DNA from: an uncultured Butyricicoccus sp. | Lineage (GTDB): Bacteria > Bacillota > Clostridia > Oscillospirales > Butyricicoccaceae | Direction of reading: 5' to 3' | Length of the DNA stretch: 64,000 bases | Assembly: GCA_934532985.1 (NCBI GenBank) | Contig: CAKTAV010000010.1 | Coordinates: 1 to 64,000, forward strand | In this document: one piece after another, positions 51,828-61,588 of the stretch | Position numbering within the stretch: the first letter of the stretch is position 1 | Layout: every line of letters starts with the position of its first letter | Translations under genes and position numbers: made by a program | The notes under the pieces: generated by a model | What the model saw: the letters and a program-made list of their open reading frames with translations, nothing else | The model's database searches: none | Told to the model about the DNA's origin: nothing

Positions 51828-52961
51828 ATGAAAGAACATCGTTTTTCCATTGTAAAGAAATTTCCGATTTTTCTGGTTATTTCTTTGATTCTGTTGGCTC
51901 CAGGCCTGGTTGGCCTTGTGACGCTGCCGTTTGGCGTGAATTTGTTCAATATGGACGTCGACTTTGTCGGCGGCACCAGCTTGACGTTTAACTTGCACAC
52001 CGAGGTCACCAGCGATATTTCCGGCAAGGATATTCCAAAGCTGGTCAAGGACGCCTCGGGCGTCACGCCGTCCAGTGTGCAAAAGACCGGAGACGATGGA
52101 GAGTCGGTTCTGATCAAATGCACGGAGCTGGACAATGAGCAGCAAAAGGCGATTGTCAACGCGATGCACAGCGAGTACGACATCAATGATCAGGAAACCG
52201 AAATCAAGGACAACAATGCAACGCTGGGACGCGAGGCGCAGAATAAGGCGTTGACGGCGGCGGTTATTGCAGTTGTGCTGATGCTGCTGTACATCACGTT
52301 CCGCTTTGAACTGATGTCCGGTCTGGCAGCGGTTACCTGTCTGGTACATGATCTGCTGGTTGTTTTGTCGGCGTATATTGTCTTGCAGATTCCGTTCAAC
52401 ACACAGTTTATCGCTGTGGCGCTGACAATTTTGGGTTATTCCATCAATGCGTCAATTATTGTATTTGACCGTATTCGTGAAAACCGCAAGTTTGCCCGCC
52501 GCGAGTCGTTTGAGGAAATCGTCGAGACCAGCTTGTGGCAGACTATGGGTCGTACCATTAACACGTCGATCACGACGCTGCTGACGGTTGGCATGATCTT
52601 CATCTTTGGCGTTACCTCATTGCGTCAGTTCACACTGCCGCTGATCATTGGTATTGCAGCTGGTGCGTATTCTTCCATCTTCCTGTCCGGTTCCCTGTGG
52701 GCAAAGTATCGCTCTGCCTTTAAAAAGAACCGTCAGGCCAAGGCTGCGGCAAAGGCAAATGTGCAGAACGCAGGCAAGCCGAAGAAGGCAGAAAAGGTGG
52801 ATGATTCGCCGAGTGTAACGATTACGTTTGAGGAAGACGAGAAAACTGAGGGGATAGAGCCGACAGAGCAGACGACCGCTCCGGCCCAGCCGAAGAATCC
52901 GAATTCTCATCCGAATAACACGAACCGCAACAAAAAGCGCGGAAAAAAGAAGAAGCGCTGA
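51828..52961 (+). CDS. secF: Protein translocase subunit SecF
   Basis: The 377-aa partner of SecD has six helices, the N-terminal NMDVDFVGGTSLTFNL motif and ILGYSINASIIVFDRIRENRK. The C-terminal 80 aa is a charged, Lys-rich cytoplasmic tail (ending NKKRGKKKKR) that is longer than in E. coli SecF. Confidence 0.95.
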   Translation: MKEHRFSIVKKFPIFLVISLILLAPGLVGLVTLPFGVNLFNMDVDFVGGTSLTFNLHTEVTSDISGKDIPKLVKDASGVTPSSVQKTGDDGESVLIKCTELDNEQQKAIVNAMHSEYDINDQETEIKDNNATLGREAQNKALTAAVIAVVLMLLYITFRFELMSGLAAVTCLVHDLLVVLSAYIVLQIPFNTQFIAVALTILGYSINASIIVFDRIRENRKFARRESFEEIVETSLWQTMGRTINTSITTLLTVGMIFIFGVTSLRQFTLPLIIGIAAGAYSSIFLSGSLWAKYRSAFKKNRQAKAAAKANVQNAGKPKKAEKVDDSPSVTITFEEDEKTEGIEPTEQTTAPAQPKNPNSHPNNTNRNKKRGKKKKR

Positions 52962-52970
52962 GGAAACAGC

Positions 52971-53007
52971 AACACAGTCGGACCGTCGTCCGGCTGTGTT
53001 TTTTTGC
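52971..53007 (+). terminator. Terminator after secF
   Basis: AACACAGTCGGAC (52971-52983) pairs, with one mismatch, with GTCCGGCTGTGTT (52988-53000), followed by a T run. Confidence 0.9.
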
Positions 53008-53135
53008 GCGGAAAAGGATAGGCGGCAAAGGAGGCACAAGAGGAAAACACACACAAAAACCGGCAATAAAAAGAGAGAAAACTACGAAATAACAACAAAT
53101 TGTAACTTTTTGGCGAGACGGTTTAGGGAAAGAAA

Positions 53136-53164
53136 TTGACATGCATGCGGAAAATTGCTATAGT
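53136..53164 (+). promoter_or_regulatory. Promoter of the debranching enzyme gene
   Basis: TTGACA (53136-53141), 17 bp, TATAGT (53159-53164). Confidence 0.8.
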
Positions 53165-53295
53165 AATAATAATGATTCCTGCAATATCATTGGGAAAAGT
53201 GCTGCGGGATTAAAAGAAATGAGGTGTTTCCGATTAACGGAACAACGAAAGCAACAGAACCGGAGAGACATGTCCATGTTCCTTCGGAGGAGGAT

Positions 53296-55380
53296 ATGCC
53301 ATCGGTTCATCTGATGCGGGAAGTCGACGGCTATATGACAATGCGCGGAAATTGTCTGCAAAACGGCGCCTTTGAGGTGCTCGGCGGCATCAATTTCACG
53401 ATTCACTCCATGCACGCAAATTCGGTGGAATTGGTATTATTCCAGCCGCACGCGGAGGAACCGTTTGCCGTCCTGCCGTTTCCGCAGGAATACCGTGTGG
53501 GAAATGTGTATTCCATGATTGTATTTGGACTCACGATTTCCGAGTTCGAATATGCTTACCGCATGGATGGCCCATATGACCCAGAAAAAGGTCTGCTGTT
53601 TGACCGGAATAATTTGTTGCTGGATCCATATGCCCGCGCGGTTGCGGGACAGGAATATTGGGGAACCAAGCCGCCCGGAGGGTTTGAATACCGCGGCTGT
53701 GTTGTTGCGCACTCGTTTGACTGGCAGGGTGTGGGACAGCCGAATTTGCCGATGAATGACCTGATTATCTATGAGACGCATGTGCGCGGCTTTACGCAGC
53801 ATTCGTCGTCACAGGTCGCGCATCCGGGGACGTTTGACGGTCTGATTGAGAAAATTCCCTATCTGAAGCAGCTGGGTGTCAACGCGGTGGAGCTGATGCC
53901 GATCTTTGAGTTTGACGAGATGCACGATATGCGCATACACAACGACAAGCTGTTGCTGGATTATTGGGGATATAATCCGGTTTGCTTTTTTGCGCCGAAC
54001 ACGGCATATTCGGCGGATCGGGAGAAAAACCATGAGGGCAATGAACTGCGCCGCCTGATCCGTGTGCTTCACCGCAACAATATGGAAGTAGTTTTGGATG
54101 TTGTGTTCAACCATACGGCGGAGGGCAACCGCGACGGCTCGATTTTCTCGTGGAAGGGCATTGACAATTCGGTGTACTACCTGCTGGGACCGGATGGTGA
54201 TTACTATAACTTCAGCGGCTGCGGCAATACGGTCAACTGTAACCACCCGATTGTGCATCAGATGATTATGGAATGTCTGCGCTATTGGGTGGTTGAATAC
54301 CGCGTGGATGGTTTCCGCTTTGATCTGGCGTCGATTTTGGGACGCAATGAAGACGGCACGCCGATGAACAAGCCGCCGCTGCTGGAGGCAATGGCGTTTG
54401 ACCCGATTCTCGCGAACACCAAGCTGATTGCAGAGGCGTGGGATGCGGGCGGATTGTATCAGGTTGGCTCGTTCCCGTCGCGGCGGAAGCGCTGGTCGGA
54501 GTGGAACGGCAAATATCGGGACGACATGCGCTGTTTCCTCAAGGGAGACAACGGAATGGCGACGGCGGCAACATACCGCATTCTTGGCTCGCGCGATTTG
54601 TACGACCCGAAGAAGCGCGGCGATGGCGCGTCGGTCAACTTCCTGACCTGCCACGACGGCTTTACGCTGGCGGATTTGTACTCGTACAATGTCAAGCACA
54701 ACGAGGACAACGGCTGGGACAACACCGACGGCGAGAATAACAACAACAGCTGGAACTGCGGTGTAGAGGGCGAGACGGAGAACAATGACGTCAATAACCT
54801 TCGCCGCCGTATGCAGAAAAATGCGTTTGCCGTGCTGATGTGCTCGCGCGGCACGCCGATGGTGTTGGCGGGCGATGAGTTTGGCAACACGCAGTTTGGC
54901 AATAACAATGCCTACTGTCAGGACAATGAGATCTCGTGGCTGGATTGGAGCCTGCTGGAGAAGAACCGCGATCTGTTTGAATTCGCCAGCTTTATGATTC
55001 ACTTCCGCCGCAAGCATCCGATTCTTCGACGCAAGACGAAACCGGCGGAATGTCGATTCCCGGAGACCAGCCTGCACTCAGTGATGCCGTGGGATGCCAA
55101 TTATAACGACAATACGCACATGGTGGCGGTGACGTTTGCCGGACGCAATGCGGACGACACGGCGGACGATATTATTTATATCGCGATTAACTCCTATTGG
55201 GAGTGCAATACGATCTATTTGCCGGATATCCCAGCGCCACTGCAGTGGCGGCTGGCGGTGGATACCGCCAATGGACATCCGGGTGACTGCTATGAATGGG
55301 ACGATATGCCGGAAATTTACAACCAAACCTTTACGATGCAGCCGCGCTCCGTGATGATTGCGGTTGCCAAATGCGTATGA
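53296..55380 (+). CDS. glgX: Glycogen debranching enzyme / isoamylase-type glycoside hydrolase family 13
   Basis: The 694-aa enzyme hydrolyses alpha-1,6 branches of glycogen or related glucans. An N-terminal CBM48-like domain (about 20-110) precedes the GH13 barrel with motifs VVFNHTAEGN, GFRFDLASILG (nucleophile Asp), LIAEAWDAGG (acid Glu) and FLTCHDGFTLADLYS. The open frame extends to GTG 53224, but ATG 53296 has GGAGGAGG just ahead and is preferred. Its stop overlaps mutY. No other glycogen genes are in the window, so the physiological substrate may be dietary glucan. Confidence 0.9.
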   Translation: MPSVHLMREVDGYMTMRGNCLQNGAFEVLGGINFTIHSMHANSVELVLFQPHAEEPFAVLPFPQEYRVGNVYSMIVFGLTISEFEYAYRMDGPYDPEKGLLFDRNNLLLDPYARAVAGQEYWGTKPPGGFEYRGCVVAHSFDWQGVGQPNLPMNDLIIYETHVRGFTQHSSSQVAHPGTFDGLIEKIPYLKQLGVNAVELMPIFEFDEMHDMRIHNDKLLLDYWGYNPVCFFAPNTAYSADREKNHEGNELRRLIRVLHRNNMEVVLDVVFNHTAEGNRDGSIFSWKGIDNSVYYLLGPDGDYYNFSGCGNTVNCNHPIVHQMIMECLRYWVVEYRVDGFRFDLASILGRNEDGTPMNKPPLLEAMAFDPILANTKLIAEAWDAGGLYQVGSFPSRRKRWSEWNGKYRDDMRCFLKGDNGMATAATYRILGSRDLYDPKKRGDGASVNFLTCHDGFTLADLYSYNVKHNEDNGWDNTDGENNNNSWNCGVEGETENNDVNNLRRRMQKNAFAVLMCSRGTPMVLAGDEFGNTQFGNNNAYCQDNEISWLDWSLLEKNRDLFEFASFMIHFRRKHPILRRKTKPAECRFPETSLHSVMPWDANYNDNTHMVAVTFAGRNADDTADDIIYIAINSYWECNTIYLPDIPAPLQWRLAVDTANGHPGDCYEWDDMPEIYNQTFTMQPRSVMIAVAKCV

Positions 55381-56417
55381 CGGAGCAGCAGCGCACCGCG
55401 GCAGCGGCGGACAAGCTGCTGTGCTGGTATGATAACAGCCGCCGCGTGCTCCCGTGGCGGGAACAGCCGGAGCCGTACCGTGTGTGGGTTTCGGAAATTA
55501 TGTTGCAGCAGACGCGCGTGGAGGTGGTCAAACCGTATTTTGAGCGTTTTCTGATGACCCTGCCGACGGTGCAGAGCTTGGCAGAGGCGGCGGAAGAAAC
55601 CCTGATGAAGCTGTGGGAAGGCTTGGGCTATTATAGTCGTGTGCGAAATTTGCAGAAGGCGGCGCAGGTGGTCTGCGCCGAATATGGCGGCGCGCTGCCC
55701 TCGAGCAAGAAGGAATTGGAGCAGCTGCCGGGCATTGGGCCATACACAGCGGGCGCGGTTGCGTCCATTGCGTTTGGTAAGGTGTGCACAGCGGTGGACG
55801 GCAATGTGCTACGCGTCATCTCCCGCCTGCTGGCGCGGGACTGGGACATTAAGTCGGCGGCGGTGAAAACGCAGGTGACCGAATTGGTACAGGAGATGAT
55901 TCCGCACGATCGACCGGGCGATTTTAACCAGGCGCTGATGGAGCTGGGTGCGATGGTATGTCTGCCCAATGGTGCGCCAAAGTGCGAGAAATGTCCGTGG
56001 TTCTCGCTGTGTATGACGCGTGAACGGGGCAGACAGGCGGAAATACCTGTCAAGCCAAAGAAAAAAGCGCGTCCGATTCAGAAACGGCGCGTGTACGTGA
56101 TTCTGCGTGACGGACGCGTTGCACTGCGGCGACGACCGAAAACCGGCTTGCTTGCGGGTCTCTGGGAATTCCCCAATAAGCTGGAAGAAGAGCAGAGCAC
56201 GCTGGGTATCTCTCTGCATGATATGCGCGAGGGAAAACAGGCAAAGCATGTCTTTTCTCATGTGGAGTGGCAGATGAGCGGTATTGTTGCGGAGACCGAG
56301 GACAGCGGCAACTTCACTTGGGTATCGGCAGAGGAACTTCGTGCGACCATTGCGTTGCCGTCGGCGTTTCGCGTGTACCGAAATGAGGCGCTGCGGCTGC
56401 TGGAGAAAAAAGAATAA
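55371..56417 (+). CDS. mutY: A/G-specific adenine glycosylase
   Basis: The 348-aa base-excision enzyme removes A opposite 8-oxoG. Visible: SEIMLQQTRVEVV with the catalytic Glu region, the helix-hairpin-helix LPGIGPYTAGAV followed by catalytic Asp in AVDGNVLRV, the [4Fe-4S] site C-x7-C-x2-C-x5-C (VCLPNGAPKCEKCPWFSLC), and a C-terminal NUDIX-like domain (about 230-345) that reads 8-oxoG. The start is ATG 55371 or 55377, both overlapping the debranching enzyme stop, with no clear ribosome site, so translation is probably coupled. Confidence 0.95.
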   Translation: MRMTEQQRTAAAADKLLCWYDNSRRVLPWREQPEPYRVWVSEIMLQQTRVEVVKPYFERFLMTLPTVQSLAEAAEETLMKLWEGLGYYSRVRNLQKAAQVVCAEYGGALPSSKKELEQLPGIGPYTAGAVASIAFGKVCTAVDGNVLRVISRLLARDWDIKSAAVKTQVTELVQEMIPHDRPGDFNQALMELGAMVCLPNGAPKCEKCPWFSLCMTRERGRQAEIPVKPKKKARPIQKRRVYVILRDGRVALRRRPKTGLLAGLWEFPNKLEEEQSTLGISLHDMREGKQAKHVFSHVEWQMSGIVAETEDSGNFTWVSAEELRATIALPSAFRVYRNEALRLLEKKE

Positions 56418-56436
56418 CAGAAGACAGTAATGAGAA

Positions 56437-56475
56437 GAACAGAGGATGGCAAATTGCGTTCTCTGTTCTCTTTTT
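56437..56475 (+). terminator. Terminator after mutY
   Basis: GAACAGAG (56437-56444) pairs with CTCTGTTC (56461-56468) around a 16-nt loop, followed by TCTTTTT. Confidence 0.7.
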
Positions 56476-56677
56476 ATGCTCTTGACAAAAAATGATAGAC
56501 AGAAAAGCAGATCAAATTGATATGGAATATAATGCAAATAGCGCATGGATTTTTGTCAAGGAATTCACTATAATAAATTAACTGGAAAAATGGGATTCTT
56601 TTCTTGGAAAGAAAAGAACTTTTTGAAAAAATACGTGTCAGATGAGGATTTCTGACCGAAAAGAAGGAGGAGATCTT

Positions 56678-58045
56678 ATGAAAAAACAGGAAATCGATAT
56701 GTGTAATGGTCCTCTGTTATCCAAGATATTGATGTTTGCGATACCGCTTATGTTGTCCAGCTCGTTGCAGCTGTTTTTTAATGCGGCGGATACTGTCGTT
56801 GTCGGACGATTTGCAGGAAGCGAATCGCTGGCGGCGGTTGGCTCGACGGCGTCGCTGATTTTTTTACTGACGAACCTGTTTTTGGGCTTGTCGATTGGTG
56901 TTAGTGTCGTCGCCGCCCGTTTTTACGGCGCGCGCAACCATAAGGCGCTCAGCGATACGGTGCATACGTCGATTGCGGTTGCGCTGATTAGCGGCGCCGT
57001 GCTGCTGGTTTTGGGAATTGTCACAGCGCGCTTTTTCCTTGCCCTGATGGGCACACCGGAAAATGTCATGAATAAGGCGATTTTGTACATCCGCATTTAC
57101 TTCTTGGGCATGCCGGCGATTACGGTGTATAACTTTGGCAGTACGCTGCTGCGCGCGGTCGGCGACACCAAGCGTCCGCTATATTTTCTGACGGCATCGG
57201 GCTTGACGAACGTCATACTGAATCTGCTGTTTGTCATTGTATTTCACATGGATGTCGCCGGTGTTGCGCTGGCGACGGCGATTTCACAGTGTGTGGCGGC
57301 GACGCTGGTTATCCGCAGTCTGATTCGCTCGGACGGCGCGCTCAAGCTCAATCTGCGCGCGCTGCATATCAATCCGAAAATTTTTAAGGAGATTGTCTAT
57401 CTGGGCGTTCCGGCCGGTATGCAGGGTATTCTATTCTCGGTTTCCAACACGCTGATTCAGTCGGCGATCAACTCGTTTGGTGCGTCTGCGATTGCCGGAA
57501 ACACGGCGGCGGCAAATCTGGAGAGCTTCATCATCATGTGTATGAATGCGTTCTATCAGGCGAATCTGACGTTTACCAGTCAGAATATCGGTGGCGGACG
57601 CTATGACCGCCTGAACCGTATTTTGGGCACCTGTCTCGGCATTGTCGTCGTGGTTGGAGCGAGCATGGGCGCGTTTATCTGTGCCTTTGGACACCCGCTG
57701 CTGCACATCTATACGCAGGATCCGGAGGTTGTCAACTTCGGTATGATGCGCATTATGGTGCTGTGCTCGACGTATTTCCTCTATGGCCTGACGGATACTA
57801 TTGTGGGAAGCCTGCGCGGCTTTGGCTACTCTCTTGTGCCGACGGCGATCACGCTGATTGGCATGTGCCTGTTCCGCGTCGTGTGGGTATTCACGGTGTT
57901 CCAGTGGAAGCATTCGCTGGTGGCGCTGTATATCTCGTTCCCGGCGTCGTGGGCAACGTCACTGGTGGCATATGTCATTTGTCTATATATTGTACGAAAA
58001 AAACTCCCCAGCGAACGGGTGGAAGTTCAACCAGTGGAGGCGTAA
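56678..58045 (+). CDS. MATE family efflux transporter
   Basis: The second of three MATE proteins (455 aa, about 12 helices). Features: LQLFFNAADTVVVGRFAG, VSVVAARFYGARNHKA and STLLRAVGDTKRPLYFL. GGAGGAG lies at good spacing before ATG 56678. It is monocistronic, with a terminator after it and no regulator beside it. An AT-rich region of about 200 nt precedes it, in which I cannot settle on one promoter. Confidence 0.92.
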   Translation: MKKQEIDMCNGPLLSKILMFAIPLMLSSSLQLFFNAADTVVVGRFAGSESLAAVGSTASLIFLLTNLFLGLSIGVSVVAARFYGARNHKALSDTVHTSIAVALISGAVLLVLGIVTARFFLALMGTPENVMNKAILYIRIYFLGMPAITVYNFGSTLLRAVGDTKRPLYFLTASGLTNVILNLLFVIVFHMDVAGVALATAISQCVAATLVIRSLIRSDGALKLNLRALHINPKIFKEIVYLGVPAGMQGILFSVSNTLIQSAINSFGASAIAGNTAAANLESFIIMCMNAFYQANLTFTSQNIGGGRYDRLNRILGTCLGIVVVVGASMGAFICAFGHPLLHIYTQDPEVVNFGMMRIMVLCSTYFLYGLTDTIVGSLRGFGYSLVPTAITLIGMCLFRVVWVFTVFQWKHSLVALYISFPASWATSLVAYVICLYIVRKKLPSERVEVQPVEA

Positions 58046-58046
58046 C

Positions 58047-58096
58047 AAGAAGCACCATACTTTGCTTTGGATAGGCGGAGTATGGTGCTTCTTTTA
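58047..58096 (+). terminator. Terminator between convergent MATE and TauE genes
   Basis: AAGCACCATACT (58050-58061) pairs with AGTATGGTGCTT (58079-58090), then CTTTTA. The T run is good only on the plus strand. Confidence 0.75.
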
Positions 58097-58810
58097 TAGA
58101 TTCTTCAAAATCAGTGAAACTCCTGACAGCACCAACAACACAGATGTCAGCTTACGAACAATCGCTTCGTTTAGAATGCCGCTGCATTTTATGCCGCCAA
58201 ATAATCCGAGCAGGGCAAACGGAAAGAGAAGCAGACACATTTTCAGCGTTTCGAATGTCAGCAAGTGCAGCACGCTGTAGAGGACAAGGCGAAAGGCGTT
58301 GTCCGCGATAAATACAGCACTGATATTGGCCTTGAACGAGTTACCACTCTGTGTGACGCGGCTGACATAGGCCGCGAGCAGAGCACCGACGCCAAACAGG
58401 CCGCAGAGCATACCCGCGGTGATGCCGATTAGTGCGAGCAGCAGCTTGGAGGAGCGAATCTCTTTTTTGCTGCACTCACGTGAGAGCATTTCGGCGCCCA
58501 GTACGATGACAACGACGCCAAATACAAGCTTGATGGAGCGGACATCGACGTTTTTGAGCAGCAGTGCGCCGGGAATACTGCCCGCCAGCACCAATGTCGC
58601 CAAGGGAAGAACGACCTTCGGATCAAGGCTGCGCCGATTCTTCCATGTGAGGATGAGATTGGCAGGGCAGCCCAGCAACAAATCAATCGGAGAAATGTTG
58701 GCGTTGGGCACGCCGAAGCTCAAAATAGAGGTTAATACTAACGTATTGGCGAAGCCGCATAGGCCCTTGATGAAATAGGCGGCAACTACCGCAATAAACC
58801 ATAAGTACAT
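58094..58810 (-). CDS. TauE/SafE family sulfite exporter-type permease
   Basis: The 238-aa membrane protein has about 7-8 helices in two related halves, each with the family's Gly-rich motif (IKGLCGFANTLVL in the first, GMLCGLFGVGALLAAYVS in the second). Characterised members move sulfite, sulfoacetate or other small organosulfur anions. The frame could extend to 58963 but the extension is not membrane-like and lacks a start signal, so ATG 58810 is used. Confidence 0.85.
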   Translation of the reverse strand: MYLWFIAVVAAYFIKGLCGFANTLVLTSILSFGVPNANISPIDLLLGCPANLILTWKNRRSLDPKVVLPLATLVLAGSIPGALLLKNVDVRSIKLVFGVVVIVLGAEMLSRECSKKEIRSSKLLLALIGITAGMLCGLFGVGALLAAYVSRVTQSGNSFKANISAVFIADNAFRLVLYSVLHLLTFETLKMCLLLFPFALLGLFGGIKCSGILNEAIVRKLTSVLLVLSGVSLILKNL

Positions 58811-58852
58811 AATTAGAGTTCCGTTTCTGTGTGGGATGTGTTTGTTGTTATT

Positions 58853-58858
58853 AGCATA
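58853..58858 (-). promoter_or_regulatory. Extended -10 upstream of the TauE-type gene
   Basis: TGGTATGCT on the minus strand, about 42 nt before the start codon. No good -35 is visible. Confidence 0.35.
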
Positions 58859-58946
58859 CCACAAATTCCTTGCTTTTTCTTCGCAAAAACGGAAATTCAA
58901 TTTTGCACAGTCCGGAGTGCTGCAAAGAACGTGCGGTATGCGGCGA

Positions 58947-58975
58947 TTGCAATGAGAATGCATTCGCTTTATAAT
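58947..58975 (+). promoter_or_regulatory. Promoter of the third MATE gene
   Basis: TTGCAA (58947-58952), 17 bp, TATAAT (58970-58975). Confidence 0.65.
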
Positions 58976-59031
58976 ACAAAACGGATGTCAAATCACGACA
59001 GCGGAATCAAAAAGCAGAGGCGGGATATATT

Positions 59032-60369
59032 ATGTTGTTTACCAGAGAACAATTGAAAAAATTGATTATCCCGCTCATGCTGGAACAGCTGCTGGTAGTG
59101 AGTGTCGGCTTAGTGGATACTCTGATGGTATCGCAGGCGGGCGATGCGGCGATTTCCGGCGTCGCGCTGGTGGACAACATCAACCGCTTAATTATTCAGA
59201 TTATGGCAGCGCTCGCGACGGGCGGCACGGTGGTGTGCAGCCAGTATTTGGGGCGGCGCGATTACCACAACGCGAGCAAGGCGAGCGCGCAGCTGCATAT
59301 GGTGATGCTGGCCTTTGCGCTCAGCATGACGGCGCTCGCGGTGTTTTTGACGCGACCGGTGCTGGATGCCATTTTTGGACAGGTCACGCAGGAGGTCATG
59401 GACTGTGCCGTGCTGTATTTTGTCGTCACGTCGTTTTCGTATCCGTTTCTTGCGGTGTACAGCGCGGGTGCGGCAATTTTTCGCAGTCAGGGCAACAGCA
59501 AGATCAGCATGCAGATCAGTCTGCTGATGAACGCCGTCAATGTCGGAGCCAATACGGTGTTTGTCTTTGCGTGTCACTGGTCGGTATTCGGTGTGGCGAT
59601 GGCAACGGTGCTGTCGTATGTCTGTGCGAGCCTGATTATGCTGTGTTGTATGTATGGACGCAGCCATGATTTGCGCAATACATCGGCGTGCGATTTTCTG
59701 CCGAATGGTCGGCTGATTCGCAGCATTATGGTGATCGGTATTCCGAGCGGAATTGAAAACGGCACGTTCCAGATTGGCAAGCTGCTGGTGGCAAGTATGG
59801 TGTCTACCTTCGGCACGGCATCCATTGCGGCCAATGCGATTGGTTATACGGTGACGGACTTTTTCAATATTCCTGCGCTGTCCATGGGACTTGCACTGAT
59901 TACTATTGTCGGTCAGTGTGTCGGCGCAGGGGAGAAGGAGCAGGCGAAGCAATATACCAAGCAGATTATGAAATACAGCTATTACTGCGACTGGGCGTGC
60001 AAGCTATCGCTGTTTGTGCTGGCGGGCTGGATCTGCCGTAGCTTTCATCTCTCGCCGCAGGCGTATGACATTGCGGTACAGATTTTGCACTGGTTCTGTA
60101 TTGTTGCGCTGCCGATTTGGCCGCTGTCGTTTACGCTGCCCAATGCGATGCGCGCCTCAGGCGATATTTGGTATACGATGCTGTCGAGCCTGCTTTCGAT
60201 GTGGGTATTCCGCGTCGGCGGAAGTTATCTGCTGGGCGTGGTGCTTGGCCTCGGCGTACTCGGTATTTGGTTTGGTATGTTTGTGGATTGGGCGGCGCGT
60301 GCGCTGCTGTTTTCCGTGCGGTTCCGCAGCGGCGCTTGGCTGAAGCACGGAGCACTGATGGATGAATAG
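59032..60369 (+). CDS. MATE family efflux transporter
   Basis: The third MATE protein (445 aa) is only loosely similar to the other two and looks closer to the MepA/NorM-like branch with LIIPLMLEQLLVVSVGLVDT at the N terminus, TGGTVVCSQYLGRRDYHNAS and SAGAAIFRSQGNSKISM. It is monocistronic, divergent from the TauE-type permease, and convergent with purC. The substrate is unknown. Confidence 0.92.
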   Translation: MLFTREQLKKLIIPLMLEQLLVVSVGLVDTLMVSQAGDAAISGVALVDNINRLIIQIMAALATGGTVVCSQYLGRRDYHNASKASAQLHMVMLAFALSMTALAVFLTRPVLDAIFGQVTQEVMDCAVLYFVVTSFSYPFLAVYSAGAAIFRSQGNSKISMQISLLMNAVNVGANTVFVFACHWSVFGVAMATVLSYVCASLIMLCCMYGRSHDLRNTSACDFLPNGRLIRSIMVIGIPSGIENGTFQIGKLLVASMVSTFGTASIAANAIGYTVTDFFNIPALSMGLALITIVGQCVGAGEKEQAKQYTKQIMKYSYYCDWACKLSLFVLAGWICRSFHLSPQAYDIAVQILHWFCIVALPIWPLSFTLPNAMRASGDIWYTMLSSLLSMWVFRVGGSYLLGVVLGLGVLGIWFGMFVDWAARALLFSVRFRSGAWLKHGALMDE

Positions 60370-60370
60370 A

Positions 60371-60408
60371 AAAAAACACCGCATGATAAAACGTCATGCG
60401 GTGTTGTT
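60371..60408 (-). terminator. Terminator of purC
   Basis: ACACCGCATGA (60376-60386) pairs with TCATGCGGTGT (60394-60404). On the minus strand the stem is followed by T6, so it mainly serves purC, and weakly the convergent MATE gene. Confidence 0.85.
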
Positions 60409-60436
60409 TGTGGCTCTTAGGGAAAACGGAGCGGAA

Positions 60437-61306
60437 TTACAGATCCTTGCCCGTCAGCAGCTTGTATGCTTCGAGGTACTTTGCAATGGTGTCATCTACG
60501 ACATTCTCCGGCAGAACCCAGTCATGCTCGTTGTTCTTCAGCCAGTCACGAGCGATCTGCTTGTCGAAGGACGGCTGGCTGTGGCCTGCCTCATAGCCCT
60601 TTGCCGGCCAGAAGCGGGAGCTGTCCGGAGTCAGCATCTCGTCACCCAGAACGATGTTGCCGTCCTCATCCAGACCGAACTCAAACTTGGTATCAGCGAT
60701 GATGATGCCGCGGCTCAGTGCGTAATCCGCGCACTTCTTGTACAGAGCCAGCGTGTAGTCGCGCAGCTTGGCTGCGTACTCTGCGCCCTTGCCCGGGAAG
60801 CGCTCTTCCAGATAAGCAACGCTCTGCTCGTAGGAGATGTTCTCGTCGTGCTCACCGATTTCTGCCTTGGTGGACGGGGTGTAGATCGGCTCCGGCAGCT
60901 TGTCGGATTCCTTCAGGCTCTCCGGCAGGGTGATGCCGCATACGGTACCGTTCTTTTGGTAGCTTGCCCAGCCGCTGCCCGTGATGTAGCCGCGAACGAT
61001 GCACTCGATTGGCAGCATGTTCAGCTTCTTGCACATCATGCTGTTGCCATCAAACTTCGGCTGCTGGAAGAATTCCGGCATATCCTTTACATCAACCGAG
61101 ATCATGTGATTCGGGATGATATCCTGGGTCATGTCAAACCAGAACTTGGACATCTGGGTCAGGACAGTGCCCTTCTTGGTAACGTTGTTCTTCAGGATGA
61201 CGTCAAAGCAGCTGATGCGGTCGGTAGCAACCATAATCAGGCTGTCGCCGTTGTCATAAATCTCGCGTACTTTGCCTTCCTTGATCGGCTTCATTTCAGC
61301 ACTCAT
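60437..61306 (-). CDS. purC: Phosphoribosylaminoimidazole-succinocarboxamide synthase (SAICAR synthase)
   Basis: The 289-aa ATP-dependent ligase joins CAIR and aspartate. Blocks: EGKVREIYDNGDSLIMVATDRIS at the N terminus, IECIVRGYITGSGWASYQ, IIIADTKFEFGLDEDGNIVL and LTPDSSRFWPAKGYE. It is longer than the compact bacterial PurC (about 235 aa) and closer to the approximately 300-aa class. GAGGT lies 9 nt ahead of ATG 61306. It is monocistronic. Confidence 0.95.
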   Translation of the reverse strand: MSAEMKPIKEGKVREIYDNGDSLIMVATDRISCFDVILKNNVTKKGTVLTQMSKFWFDMTQDIIPNHMISVDVKDMPEFFQQPKFDGNSMMCKKLNMLPIECIVRGYITGSGWASYQKNGTVCGITLPESLKESDKLPEPIYTPSTKAEIGEHDENISYEQSVAYLEERFPGKGAEYAAKLRDYTLALYKKCADYALSRGIIIADTKFEFGLDEDGNIVLGDEMLTPDSSRFWPAKGYEAGHSQPSFDKQIARDWLKNNEHDWVLPENVVDDTIAKYLEAYKLLTGKDL

Positions 61307-61351
61307 TGTAATACCTCGCTATCTGTTTTCGTTAGAAAATTGATTAACTAT

Positions 61352-61380
61352 ATATTATTAGATAACCATTTTTTTGACAA
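61352..61380 (-). promoter_or_regulatory. Promoter of purC
   Basis: TTGTCA (61380-61375), 17 bp, TAATAT (61357-61352) on the minus strand. The leader is about 40 nt, with no room for a purine riboswitch. Confidence 0.6.
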
Positions 61381-61502
61381 AAAATCAATAGTCAAATTCA
61401 CGGTATTCCGAAAGGAAAGAAAAAAAGAGTGTGGTATTTTGCAATGGTGCACAAAATATCAGAAAACAGGCACAGGGCAGCGGTGAGGAAAGCGTTATCC
61501 CA

Positions 61503-61531
61503 TTGACTTTTTGCAGGATTCTTCGTACAAT
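61503..61531 (+). promoter_or_regulatory. Promoter of the rsmH-like gene
   Basis: TTGACT (61503-61508), 17 bp, TACAAT (61526-61531), about 45 nt before the ribosome site. Confidence 0.75.
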
Positions 61532-61588
61532 ACTGTCAGAATTCAACCTGTTTATGGACTGTCGGACACGACAAAGAGAGGAAGAAAT

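Noticed and set aside
50763..52349. A 528-aa minus-strand open frame.
   Set aside because: It is the mirror of secD/secF with low-complexity Asn/Arg/Gln composition.
60362..61486. A 374-aa plus-strand open frame.
   Set aside because: It is the antisense shadow of purC, which has clear SAICAR synthase motifs.
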